The notes: a model not told the origin generated them from the letters alone. Positions 8,832 through 18,910 are shown, counted from the first letter of the stretch. The stretch is 22,612 bases of DNA from Reticulitermes lucifugus (GCA_026260175.1 JAKCWW010001141.1:20314-42925), one strand, 5' to 3'. Translations and numbers: made by a program.

Positions 8832-10271
8832 AGAAACAAAGTCTCAGACATGTATGAAACAACAGGTAAAGTATATTTATATGCAGTTTAAGCTCGTTAT
8901 TTTAGGCAGAAGACGGGAGTATTCAAGATGTTGAACGAAATTGTAGGAAGCAATTTCCGGTTTAAACTGCTGCTAATTTCTTGTAAGTGCAATTTTTATT
9001 CGTTACTGATAGTTCCAAATATTTAAACTGAGTTATGTTTTCGAAGTGTTGAACATATTTTCTATCTCTGGCCGACTGTGAAGAGATTATACTTTTTTTT
9101 TCCTGATCGTACACTTGCAGTCCAACATTATTAGCGTCTAATGGATTTTGTGTTTTTCTTTACGGTGTTTATGTCTGTTACTGTGTTAGCGCCTTGCATA
9201 TTGACGACTGGTGTCCTGAACAGAAGATAGTTTTCCCACGTGTTCCACGGAGGAACCACTAAGACTTATGCATTAGTCATAAGATCTACCACAGATCTCG
9301 TTTGGAGAGGTCGGCAGGCTTGTTTCTAGCGGATGGTACAGCGCATCATCTAATGTTTTCTACCTTCATCGTCCCCAGCGGTGTACGTTTCGGAGTTTCC
9401 GGAACTAGAATCGTCACCGTGGGCAACCGACACTGCGGTCTGGTGACGGAAACCACTACGTTAACATGAGTTAAAAAGTATGGATGTCTGCAGTTTTGCC
9501 AACATTGCAGCCTTTCTTGCGCGTGATGTACACTTAAGAGATTTGCGTGCCACCCAGCAGCAATAAGAGAAAATGCTATTTTGTGGTCTGTCTTACAGCA
9601 GGTGGCCGTTCTACGCAAAGTTTTACGTTTCTGTTTGCCACACCGAGATGTAATGTCGTTACTTTTTGTCTGTGAGCGCTTAGTCACATAGACTGGCTGT
9701 ATATTCGTTTAGTGAAAGCTTTAAGGTAGCTTTAATAACAGGCTATCACATTCCCCTACGCTGCATGAAGGCGGTGTTTAGTGTTATGTGTAATTAGTGT
9801 GCTTTTAGAAGACAAATTGAAAATGAATTTATATCAAATAATGCCAAGGAGGGTACTGCCACACTGGAATTATTATACTTATCCTATCACACTCTTTTCT
9901 TCCAGAACTTCTGCAGTTTACGAGCTTTGTGTTCCATAAAACCGTAACATTGCAATGACCCTCAAGCCCTATAATGTATGTGTGTGAATTAATGGAATAG
10001 TGATCTGTGGAAACCATAGCTAGAGATGTTATCCCACTATTACACATAAAACAATTACCTCATTAATCATGTTCACTCCCTGTTGTAAAGTTAACTGACG
10101 ATGTTCATATTACACTGCGCAGAGCAATATTATGGGCCTACATTTCCTTAAAATAGTTCCCGTACTAAAACATTTTAAGAATTAAAGTTGAAGACCTTAG
10201 TGACATATATATTTTATATTGATATATAAACCTTCCGTTCCAAATCTGACAAGATTCAATTCGTGTAAAGC
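8832..10271. other. Intronic stretch with one unrecognised minus-strand open frame
   Basis: Nothing is identified with confidence. A 113-codon minus-strand frame at 9346-9687 is open and less AT-rich than its surroundings. I see no domain, signal peptide or splice context in it, and it could be a fossil repeat. The remainder is AT-rich intron. Confidence 0.35.
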
Positions 10272-10284
10272 ACATAGAATTGAT

Positions 10285-10526
10285 TTTTTTTCCAATGGCT
10301 CGACAGCCCCTTGGGGGCCTAGGCCGCCTTATTTTTGAGGCTTCACGATCACTCTCAGACACACCACACTCGGTAGGACTCCTCTGGACGAGGGACCAGC
10401 TCGTCGCAGAGACCTCNNNNNNNNNNNNNNNNNNNNNNNNNNNNNNNNNNNNNNNNNNNNNNNNNNCCCACAATCCCAGTAAGCGAGCGGCCGTAGACCC
10501 ACGCCTTAGACCGCGCGGCCACTGGG
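10285..10526 (-). mobile_element. tRNA-derived SINE, copy B, with 13-bp target-site duplication
   Basis: Minus-strand SINE of the same family as copy A. The head has A-box-like tggccgcgcggtctaagg, the body matches, and the tail is a T run on the + strand at 10284-10291. Perfect 13-bp direct repeats acatagaattgat lie at 10272-10284 and 10527-10539. The B box falls inside the assembly gap at 10417-10466, so about 50-60 bp of this copy is unknown. Confidence 0.93.
10417..10466. other. Assembly gap (50 N)
   Basis: Run of 50 undetermined bases inside SINE copy B. The same interval of copy A (about 7137-7199) is around 60 bp, so the gap size is roughly right but the content is missing. Confidence 0.99.
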
Positions 10527-10671
10527 ACATAGAATTGATACTGACCGAAATGAAATTCACCCCAAATTTTAGGATCCATATTAGACTTCTAGGGCCACAG
10601 ATATTTAATTTTTACACCCAGTTACAGATTACGTCAAAATCAACCTGTTGATTCGTCTCGTAGATTAAATG

Positions 10672-10694
10672 TGCACGCACACACGCACACACAC
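10672..10694. repeat. (CA)n microsatellite, imperfect
   Basis: Gcacgcacacacgcacacac: short alternating purine-pyrimidine run. Confidence 0.85.
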
Positions 10695-10991
10695 AATCTC
10701 CCAAGTATGCGTCAGTTTTATGTATTTAATTAATAGGATATAATGCTCTTTGACAACACACAAATTACGATATTCTGAAGGAACTTAAGATACAACTACT
10801 TTTGAAGGAAATAAATAACTACAACAATAAATAGGCACAAGATGTTTGTAGAATGGACAGACCGAGACTCACAAATTCTGTTAATGAAATACCAACCAGC
10901 ATGAAAAAGGAACCCAGGACCCCCATTAAAAAGACTTCTGGGTTGTAATATTGAGACCGGAGAGGGTCACCACGCCTGAGTCCTTGAAAGC

Positions 10992-11030
10992 GTGATGATG
11001 GTGATGGTGATGATGATGATGATGATGATA
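10992..11030. repeat. (GAT)n microsatellite
   Basis: Gatgatggtgatggtgatga followed by uninterrupted gat units. No coding context. Confidence 0.9.
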
Positions 11031-11518
11031 AGGGCGTAATTTATGTAGAACAAATGATTAAGACATGAATTTCCCCTACATCTTATGAGTGCAAATCTTC
11101 GTCAATTACATGTTACTTGTTTCCAAGACATTTCACTACGAATTTAATTTTAGCCAACTCCCTAAAATATTTCGCCTCCCATCATAGTTTCGCGAATCAC
11201 ATTTTAGGTGTTAAAAATTATAAATTCATAAAGTTGTAAGGTTCGTGTGTCTGTGTAATCATGGTCGTCATTTGTCATGAAGATAGTAAACATTTGGGCA
11301 TGTAACTAATCATGAAAGAACGCCAGCTGTTTATGAACTCACGGCCCGTCCTGTGCGAAGCGTTCAGCAAGGCACATTGTACAAATTTAGTTGCGACAGT
11401 ACCCCCAATAAGTTTTACGAAAAGTTTGTTCCCTGTATTTTTCTTGTAGATTTCAGCTTACTGTGATCTAACTCGCGTTAATTACAAGGGCAGTAGACTT
11501 AATTACTAAACTCTAGAA

Positions 11519-11835
11519 CAGTGGTATTCAACCTTTTTTGTTCGCGTACCCCCACATATAATTTCTCTTCAACTTTATACCCTCAAAGTTGTTGATGCAT
11601 AATTCAAGTTATACATAGTCTATAACCTACGTCTAAAATAAGTTAAATAAATTACATCCAAAATAATGTATTAAATAAAATGTTTTAAATAAAAAAGGAG
11701 AATCAAGCTATTAATAACAAATATATTATTGCCTATCATATAAAAATTAATAAAGGAACAAAGGTATTTTAGCAAAGCAAAACTATATGCACTATGTGGA
11801 ATAAAATGAAATTAGCCGCCCAGATAAGAATCGCA

Positions 11836-11866
<31 letters not shown>

Positions 11867-12045
11867 TGGCGCTCCCAAATCGCATGTCCTTACGTCCGGG
11901 TCTCTTGTGGCTAACCCTAAATCTGGCCCTGATTATTCATTGGTTATCATGAAATAATATATTTATTTTTTGTTAATTTTACGTACACCCTAAGATGTCT
12001 TCGCGTACCCCCAGGGGCACGCGTACCCCAGGTTGAATACCACTG
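11519..12045. mobile_element. Non-autonomous hAT element (MITE), 527 bp
   Basis: Perfect 15-bp terminal inverted repeats cagtggtattcaacc (11519-11533) and ggttgaataccactg (12031-12045), with subterminal cgcgtaccccc repeats inside both ends. The flanking 8-mers ctctagaa (11511-11518) and ctctagac (12046-12053) match at 7 of 8 positions. This fits the 8-bp target duplication of hAT transposases, with T at position 2 and A at position 7. No transposase ORF is present, so it would depend on an autonomous relative. A (GA)n run at 11841-11866 sits inside it. Confidence 0.92.
11841..11866. repeat. (GA)n microsatellite inside hAT MITE
   Basis: Twelve to thirteen uninterrupted ga units. Confidence 0.9.
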
Positions 12046-12649
12046 CTCTAGACCACCATGGCAGCTGCAGTTATTTCGTACGTGCGTGCAAATTAACGTG
12101 TGGAAATTATATGTCATGTGCAGCGTTAAGAACAAAAGAGTTACAACCTCAAGAAACTGTTCAATAAAACGCCCCGGCAGCAAAAGATTTGACACTGCAG
12201 CTGGGTACAGTCCTGAGCCAGCTGAATCCACTACCAGTCCTTACGGTCATTGTCCGCCTTCCCAGTTGACCGCGTTCAAAGGGCTTCCTCACCAAAATTG
12301 TACAGCCTGTGCCTTTCTGATGTCACTATAAATAAGCAACGTGCTAAACCCATACTATCCACCTATGTTGTTGTCGTAATAGTTTTGCATAAATCATTAA
12401 GCTCCTCGTTATGTAATATCCTAATCCTCAGGCACTTCATCACCTTAATATGTCTACATATTTCGTGAAGATTTTGCTTGCATGAAAGTAACTGTCTCCT
12501 GAGATATGACGCCGTGTAGTCTGATAGATATGTATCGACGTTTATGAGGTTACTATAATCTATGCATCACTTTGTGAATTCGTGCAATGGAACAAAGTAA
12601 TACACAGGCCGTGGTTTACAGCTCAGATCTTTATAGTTAATCGCCACTT

Positions 12650-12700
12650 AGTGCAACATGTTTCGGCCTTAATAACAGCCATAGTCAGGTACTGCAATTT
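12650..12700 (-). ncRNA. Decayed hammerhead-like motif
   Basis: On the minus strand the order is ctgacta, then a ggc/gcc stem II candidate, then gaaacatgtt and gcact. The gaaac part and the NUH triplet gtt are present. The ctgacta block departs from CUGANGA at the essential G, so self-cleavage is not expected. Stem I (agtac/gcact) has one mismatch. Probably a relic related to the motif at 14640-14683. Confidence 0.35.
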
Positions 12701-14390
12701 AAAAACACATTGAGGAGAAATACTAGTGTACAACATCAGGTCGAGAATCAATTGAGATCCCATTCTTTAGAAACAATATTCAAATTCTAATGCCAGGTTT
12801 TCAAGACGATTGATTTTGTAAAGTAGCCAAAAATTGTACAAAATATTTTGCTAAAATATATATTGCTAACAAATATGGCTAGTGCTCCTGTCTATAAACT
12901 GCATACTTTGAAATGTTTGTGAATTTCATAAGATCGTGTCCTTCGTTTTTATGCGCGTTCGCAAAATTGCGAAAAGCGGCTATTAGCTTCGTCATGTATG
13001 CCCGTCCGTCTGTCCGTCCGCATGGAACAGTTCGTCTCCCAATGGACGGGTTCTTATTAAATTTGGTATTTGAGCATTTTTCGAAAATCTGTCGAGAAAA
13101 GAAAAGTTCTTTTTTTAATCTGACAAGAATAACGGGTACTTTACATAAACACCTATGTACATTTGCGATAAAATCTCACTGAATTCCTCTTAGAGTGAGA
13201 AATGTGTTGAACAAAGTTTGTATAGAAAAGCAAAACGCACATTTTATATTCAATTACTTTTTCCGAAAGTCATGTCGTTTATGACATAATGTGGAAGAAT
13301 ATGGTAGAGCCAGAGAGGCCACAGATGACAATATATGGCGCATGCGCTTTGCATGCTGCATAACTATGGCTACAGACACACACTCACACTTTTTCACGGC
13401 ACCAATGGTTATGCGAACGCGCCTTAATGTTACGTTTGTACGTACAGTGGCTATAGTAGGCCTATATAGAATACTTTTAAATTTACTGTTTTGAAAATTA
13501 TTTGTTTATTTGCAATTTATTTAACAGCGCTGTCAGCAACTAAGAGTAACAAGTCTCGATTAATTTAGTAATAGCAAATAATGATTATAAAGACTGTGAA
13601 CTTTAACTGGTCCTGTTTACTACTACATAATATTGCAGTGTATTATATCAACATATGTTCTATCATGTTTTCTTCCTTTAAGTGAAGGTCATAATAGCTT
13701 TGGGTTATGCTGAATAAAGTATTATGTGCATCATTTTATAGTAGTTGAATTGATCTAGATTTAGAAGGAGGAAACAATGTAGGAAATAAATAATTAAAGG
13801 AATAAAGAACAACAAAGAAACAGTGGAAAAGACAGGAAAGAGAGATTTATTCAGGAGTTACTTTCCTAGCTGTATGTTTACAAGGTAATGACTTTAGCAA
13901 TACGCAGTCCTTGTGGCCCCAGCTGTAACTATCGTTTAATACTGTGCACGGCAGTTAAGGGACACTGTGTAGCATACATAAGCTGCAGTTTAATGTACTG
14001 CTTCTGCAGTTAGGGGAGCAATCTTTCACTCGAGAATAAGCCGACCTCTAATACATCCAACCGTAGCGGCAGTATAAACAGTTAAGTGTACTTTATATTA
14101 TGTTGGCACGATCCGATACATTGTACGGTCTGCTTTATCAATAACTGGCCCCAGAGGCAATACCGTGAGGCGTGAGTGTGACTGGCTGTGTTCCCAGGTC
14201 TGTTCTTGGTTACGCCTAAAACACTTTACAGTTGTTACGTCTGTAATGTATGGTACTTTAATTGTATGTTAATGTGTGAAGCGTCATATGCCTCCACCGG
14301 TAGCGTTCGGTTAGTGGAAATTAAAATGTCAATGAAGTTTGCTAGTGCCAAGCTGGAGGACTGTCACTGCTTTAAAAAAATATGTCACAC

Positions 14391-14540
14391 GTTAAGAACC
14401 TAATGAACAGGGTCAGAGACACCGTTGCTTATGTTACGCCTCACACCCTGGATCAAATCTGGGAAGAGATTATCGATGGGACATATTCCGTGTGACAGTA
14501 GGAAGACGCATTGTCACTGAGGACCTGCTGCTAATATAAC
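14391..14540 (+). pseudogene. Tc1/IS630-like transposase C-terminal relic
   Basis: The translation reads MNRVRDTVAYVTPHTLDQIWEE in one frame. After about 14472 it continues one base out of frame as YRWDIFRVTVGRRI. The pattern (basic RVR, VTPxxL, W-x-E-I, Y-R-x-D) resembles the C-terminal tail I recall from Tc1-like transposases of arthropods. The frameshift and the absence of any upstream catalytic domain mark it as dead. The identification is from memory and would need a protein search. Confidence 0.45.
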
Positions 14541-14639
14541 TTAATGCACCCGACTGTATTGTCACTCGGTGTTGTCAAAAGTATATTTTACTCTTGTCAG
14601 TAGTACAGTCAAAACCAACACACACATTTGCGACACGTA

Positions 14640-14683
14640 ATCAGGCTACCGGTTTCAGCTCAAAGAGCCATCATCAGGCCTAT
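14640..14683 (-). ncRNA. Hammerhead ribozyme motif, Penelope-type
   Basis: Minus-strand order: stem I strand taggc, core ctgatga (14677-14671), stem II ggctc-ttt-gagct (5 bp with one G-U), gaaa (14656-14653), a minimal palindromic stem III accggt, cleavage triplet gta, then gcctg closing stem I with taggc (5 bp including a T-G wobble). Every invariant core position of the hammerhead (CUGANGA, GAAA, NUH) is present. Type I hammerheads with very short stem III are carried in the terminal repeats of Penelope-like retroelements, where they are thought to act as dimers. No reverse transcriptase lies nearby, so this is an orphan end. Confidence 0.65.
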
Positions 14684-14689
14684 GACAGA

Positions 14690-16860
14690 AAACTATGAAA
14701 ATCAAACTCCATACATTTGATAAAAGGAAAAATTTCCCCCTCCCTTTTTTTTTTACAATTAGTCAGCTGTGTGCCATGTCGGTCCATGTCTGTATACTTT
14801 CAAATTTGCGAAGTTGCTTTATACCCAATCTGTATACTGTTGCCGGTTATATTATTGCAGAGGTTGGATTCAGTTTCAGAAAGAAGTTCTAATTAGACTA
14901 TTGGCTGTTCATACAACATTGAGATGACAATATTTGTAACTGTCACAGTTTATCCTAGCTCACCATCCATACACGAATATATACATATAAGTCTAACCAG
15001 TCTGTCGTTGTTAGTGGTTACAAATGGGACAAAGACGTGGCAGCAGTAAACGGAAATGTGAGGGATCTATGCTTCAGTCAGTATTGCAGTCCCTATCTTT
15101 GCCAAAACGAAGTTGCAGAATGTGTATTTTAAATGACATAAGCTTGGACGTGGTCCTCAAGAGTTAGAACATTGTTAGAACGCTGGAAAGGGTGCCTGTG
15201 GAAACCGCATTTAGGGGGCGGGAATTATCAAACTTTCCGCATCTAATTTCAGTGATCTTTACATTAGTTTAATATTTGTATATTGTGTTTTGTCACCCTA
15301 ACAACACCAGATGCAGAATAAACAGTTAAATTCCTAATTACGAAAAATTTGCCATCATCAGATGACTACCACATTCGTTCAAAAACTGCGTTGCCTGTTA
15401 AAAAAACTAATGTGCCTATACCAACATCTTTTGCATAACTGAAATAAAAAAGAATTAGCCTCACAACGAACATGCTAATCAGCCTTATTTCCAGCAAATC
15501 CGCTACAAAATATAACATATTTCTTATATGAATGCACATTACTCAGCTGTACTGTGGAATTTAATATCTAGAATGACTCTGTATTAATTACAGCATACAC
15601 TGTGTGGTTTTATCCTCTGATGCCGATAATTTTACAATGTGAATTTAATTTTATATCAAAGATTCGTTCGAAAATGCCATCCATGACTTTCCTTTCCATC
15701 TGTTTCTGACATGGATATAATTAATATAAATGATGCATAGCCCTCATATACAAGTGCTGTGAAAATTAATCACTGCTGTTCTGCTTGTATGCATTTTATC
15801 TAGATGTTTTGTTCACTTTCATTCTCTTGTGTTCTGTGTAGGTCTGTACATATTTTGACAGAACTAAATGAAACAATATGCCCAATTAATCCTTGAAACG
15901 TTCGTGGTTTCATCTGATTTTGCTATTCTTAATGATCATTTGGTGCTATTAAAATAGTTCTTCCCATTTATTTGGAGCCCTAATTCGTACTTCTAATGGA
16001 GGCCCACCCAGGGGAGCATATGAAGTTTTTAGGAGGGTTTGCATGTTTTAATACATTTTTATTTCCTCTTATCACTATTTAGAACTAAAATAGGATATAC
16101 TGCATTCTATATAGCATGGCGATTGAGCTCGTTTCAAAGTAGGCTGTCTTAATAAACATATTTGTAGAAATAATTTATTAAACCCCTTTGATACATAGCA
16201 GATTTTATTCTGCTGGGCCTAGAGTAGTCAGCATAAGACGTTTAGAACGCCAAAAGGGAACCGCGAAATAATAAGCTCAGGAATCGTCGCTTTAGATTAT
16301 TCGGTAAAAGTTTACCACGCAACTGTAGTAGTGTTCTATTGTCCTGTCATTCTTTTACCCTTTAAACTCATATTAAATTCATAAACTCGAACATTAATAA
16401 ATTATTTCCCAAATAAATCCAAATCTCCAGAAATGTTTGCATGTGTGGTGCCTTGTTCAATGATTTGGAAAAACTGCATCTGTAGAAATCATGGACGTGA
16501 TCTAAGTCATTATGTGTAAAAAAATCGTAAAACAGCTCTTAGGGTATATTTTACATCTAACCTTAGAAGGGGAATTGAGAGGGGTGGTAATGGACAAACA
16601 TATTTGTTTTCCTAATCTAGAAAACGTCTATCGAAGCCTCTTTTTGGCTCTTCGGTATCCACCACGAAGTACTTACTCAAAATACAGGCGAAAGCATTTT
16701 TACTTCTAAACCGCCAGAGGCGGAAAATAGAAGAAAGCAAAATATGATTCGCCGACATGATACGAAAAAAAATAATGAAACCGTTGAATTTGTAGTATTA
16801 GCTACAGATGTCGTAAAATATAATGCTTCGAAACCGTGAGGAAGAGGAAAAAGATAATAC
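14690..16860. other. Intronic stretch, no gene recognised
   Basis: AT-rich. On the minus strand near 15320-15370 the string ctgatgatggc recurs without a usable gaaa block, suggesting another dead relic like that at 3548-3600. No open frame has a recognisable domain. Confidence 0.35.
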
Positions 16861-16861
16861 A

Positions 16862-16868
16862 GTGTGTG

Positions 16869-16932
<64 letters not shown>
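16862..16932. repeat. Compound (TA)n/(TG)n microsatellite
   Basis: Gtgtgtgtatatatatatat runs into a long (tg)n run with one tc interruption, ending exactly at the mariner terminus. The mariner's TA target may have come from this tract. Confidence 0.92.
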
Positions 16933-16935
<3 letters not shown>

Positions 16936-17835
16936 GTTGCCCAAAACATTTTGCGACACATTCTATACTTCAGTCCAAATCAACACGAAATGTCTGCAAA
17001 TTATCTATGATTAATTATGAATGTCCCGCTTTTTACTACTGTGTCGCGGAAAAATACGTTTCCTCGCGCATGCGCAGGGGCTGTCAAAATGGCGTGGCAT
17101 GGTGATGTGCGTTTTAAACAACCGGCTGTTTTTAAATTTCTCGTGGAAGACAAGGAATTAGTAATGAACATTCACAAGCGTTTAAAATGTATACGGTGTC
17201 AATGCTGTTGGTTTAAGCACTGTTAGTCGTTACGCTTCACGAATTATAGATTCTGAGAAAGGCCAAGCGAAGCTCAGTGACGCGCATCGCTCTGACCACT
17301 GTTTTGGGTTGATTGGATAGATATTATGACACGTGGTCACATTATTAACTCAGATCTCTGCCTTCAGACTCTTAAAACCTTGCAGGAGCGTTTCAGGATA
17401 GTTAGATATCACAAATATATTTCTGAAATCCTCCTTCAACTCGACAACGCACGACCACACACGAGTTTTAAAACACAGGTAGCAATCACAAAACTCAGAT
17501 TGACTGTTCTTCCCCACCCACCATATAGCCCAGATCTTGTTCCCTCAGATTTGCACTTATTTGGAGCTCTCAAAGTTGCCATCCGTACGAACAGGTTTGC
17601 GAATAATGACGAGGTTGTTGAAGAAGTGAGAAGTGGCTGCGAATGCGAAATTAAAACTGCTACAAGACGGTGACAGATTATCTTGTTTCTCGCTGGCGCA
17701 AGGTTGTTGAAGTTGATTGAGGTTATGTAGAAAAATGTAAAACAAATCTACTTATCCTATGAGTATGTTCAAAGAATTACGTAATAAAGTAATATCATTA
17801 AAAATTATGTTGTAGAACTTTTTGGGCAGCCTTCG
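16931..17835 (+). mobile_element. Internally deleted mariner element, 905 bp
   Basis: Left terminus tgagggttgcccaaaacatt and right terminus (reverse complement) cgaaggctgcccaaaaagtt form mariner-type inverted repeats. A TA dinucleotide follows the right end at 17836-17837; the left flank is tg, likely a mutated TA. Full-length mariners are about 1.3 kb, so roughly 400 bp is missing. The loss fits a deletion near 17300-17315 inside the transposase. The element is inactive. Confidence 0.9.
17089..17673 (+). pseudogene. Mariner transposase remnant (DD34D type)
   Basis: The N-terminal part starts at 17089 (VRFKQPAVFKFLVE, then NIHKRL) and shifts frame at about 17192. It continues as GVNAVGLSTVSRYASRI and SEKGQAKLSD, the helix-turn-helix DNA-binding region. 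The sequence then jumps to MTRGHIINSD at 17326. The catalytic core from there has the second aspartate in LQLDNARPHT and the third in YSPDLVPSDLHLF, with 34 residues between them, diagnostic of mariner. The first catalytic aspartate lies in the deleted centre. Deletion plus frameshift rule out function. The closest relatives are probably the irritans- or mellifera-like mariner subfamilies, which I cannot distinguish by eye. Confidence 0.9.
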
Positions 17836-18067
17836 TATATGCGAGTACGCTTAAAGGAAGGTGCAAAAATTGCATCGAATAAGACACAGGGTTGTTACAA
17901 TTCGATGTGGTTCTAGTTTCATATTCTTCACCGTCTGTAATGTGTAAACGCAGAACTGTATGCACTAGCCTTACCTTCAGAAGGCAATAATCATTCGGTC
18001 AAAAGATTCCCATCGTTCTGTGGTTTCTGTTTGGGAATGGGCAAAATTGTTTGTGATTACGTTACAG

Positions 18068-18175
18068 TGTAAATGACGTGTCTGTGTGTTGACAGAATAG
18101 CCACCACAACAACGGCAGGCCACGCTCTGAAGCAGCAGTGTGACAGTTACACATGCGCAGTTGCAAGTTTGGCCT
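18068..18175 (+). pseudogene. Decayed tandem copy 1 of the Ig half-domain exon
   Basis: An acceptor-like acgttacag ends at 18067. The following sequence resembles the true exon at 18340: cacgctctgaagcagca, then ttacacatgcgcagtt. It carries a net frame change between the acceptor and the tgc codon, an early stop in the acceptor frame, and a terminal tga after the SLA codons. The 3' quarter of the exon and a donor site are absent. Confidence 0.75.
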
Positions 18176-18205
18176 GACAACTTGGCTTTGTTTTTTACGT
18201 TACAG

Positions 18206-18311
18206 TATGAACGGGGGCCTGGTTGCTGGCAGTGTGGCCGCCACACTCGCAGTGGACCACTCTATGAAGCATCCTGGCAACTACACATGCGCAGCTGCAA
18301 ATTTGGCCTGA
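18206..18311 (+). pseudogene. Tandem copy 2 of the Ig half-domain exon, open but with stop
   Basis: The acceptor ttttttacgttacag ends at 18205. In the phase expected from the 6511 donor, the frame is open for 34 codons: GSVAATLAVDHSMKHPGNYT, then C-AAANLA, then tga. It keeps the Ig second cysteine and the D/Y-x-C-like GNYTC motif. It lacks the final G strand and donor, being replaced after NLA by acaacatgg and the next intron-like acceptor. It has one codon fewer than copy 3. If spliced, it would end the protein within the Ig domain. Confidence 0.8.
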
Positions 18312-18339
18312 CAACATGGTTTTATTTTTTACGTTGCAG

Positions 18340-18476
18340 TACGAACGTGAGCTTGGGTGCTGGCAGTGTGGCCACCACACTCACAGTGGAGTACGCTCTG
18401 AAGCAGCACTCTGGCAACTACACATGCGCAGTTGGAAGTCTCGCCTCGGCTACTGTCGCTGTTCATATACTAAATG
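18340..18476 (+). CDS. Dpr-like Ig-superfamily protein, exon for second half of Ig2
   Basis: Acceptor acgttgcag (AG at 18338-18339) and donor gtaaga at 18477; 137 bp, entering in phase 2 and leaving in phase 1. The translation TNVSLGAGSVATTLTVEY, then HSGNYTCAV, then ATVAVHILNG supplies strands D-G of an Ig domain. GNYTC has the second disulfide cysteine, and VHILNG matches the V-H-V-L-N-G end typical of Dpr Ig2. Joined to the 6349-6511 exon it gives a complete C-W-C Ig fold. Preceding tandem copies 1 and 2 share its acceptor and first 100 bases. Exons for the juxtamembrane or GPI-anchor tail are not in the window. Confidence 0.85.
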
Positions 18477-18544
18477 GTAAGAGAAGTTAGCTCAGTCAAA
18501 CGTCACTAAATTCAGTGCCACTTCGTGCAAAATTCATTCTTTAA

Positions 18545-18910
18545 TTCTGTATTTTGTCTTACAACAGGTCACTAGCCTCTTCCAAAGCGAATTCTCCACT
18601 GAGAGCGAGCTAATGCTTCCACTTCCAATTTACAGTATCCTCTCTTTTTTTAAGGTCATCCACTAGCTGCTTACGTCTTCTTCCTCGTCTTCCCGTCGCT
18701 TCTATCTTTCCTTCAATAACGTGTTTTAGAAGGCAGTTGCTATGCTCGATGTGACCAATCCAGTTAGCCTTCCTTCTTTTTATTGCATGTAGGACATTCC
18801 TCTTCTTCTTCACTGTATGTAATACTCCTTCATTTCTCATACGATGGGTCCAACTGGTCGTCTCCATTCTTCTGCAGCACCAAGTTTCAAACTTTCCAGG
18901 TATTTTTGAT
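18545..18910 (-). pseudogene. Non-LTR retrotransposon, 3' end of reverse transcriptase
   Basis: Minus-strand translation contains FETWCCRRMETTSW, then MRNEG, KRRKANWIGHI, LLKHVIEGKIEATGRRGRRR and LVDDLK. This is the C-terminal tail common to many arthropod LINE reverse transcriptases (W-C-x-RRM, the NWIGHI region and a basic GRRGRRR run). It has no palm-domain motifs (no YxDD), so it is 5'-truncated. The + strand boundary tcttacaacaggtc is shared with the fragment at 21850. Lies in the intron downstream of the second Ig exon. Confidence 0.85.

Larger units (their letters stand above)
6512..18339 (+). other. 11.8-kb intron splitting the Ig2 domain
   Basis: Donor gtaaag at 6512 and acceptor acgttgcag ending at 18339; phase 2 on both sides. 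Long introns are expected in Dpr-family genes of large-genome insects. Most of the content is transposon debris listed separately. Parts with nothing recognised are 7260-8085, 10540-10990, 12701-14390 and 14690-16860, apart from small simple repeats. Confidence 0.7.

Noticed and set aside
9346..9687. 113-codon minus-strand open frame
   Set aside because: Open and comparatively GC-rich, but no domain, no splice context and no initiation context recognised; may be a repeat fossil. A protein and repeat-library search would decide.
15320..15370. Hammerhead-like ctgatgatggc on the minus strand
   Set aside because: No GAAA block or cleavage triplet at the proper distance.
16836..17105. 89-codon plus-strand open frame
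   Set aside because: Read-through of a TG/TA microsatellite into the mariner end.
18140..18490. 116-codon plus-strand frame as a single-exon gene
   Set aside because: It is the Ig exon frame extended backwards through intron and through copies 1 and 2 in another frame; the real unit is the exon at 18340-18476.
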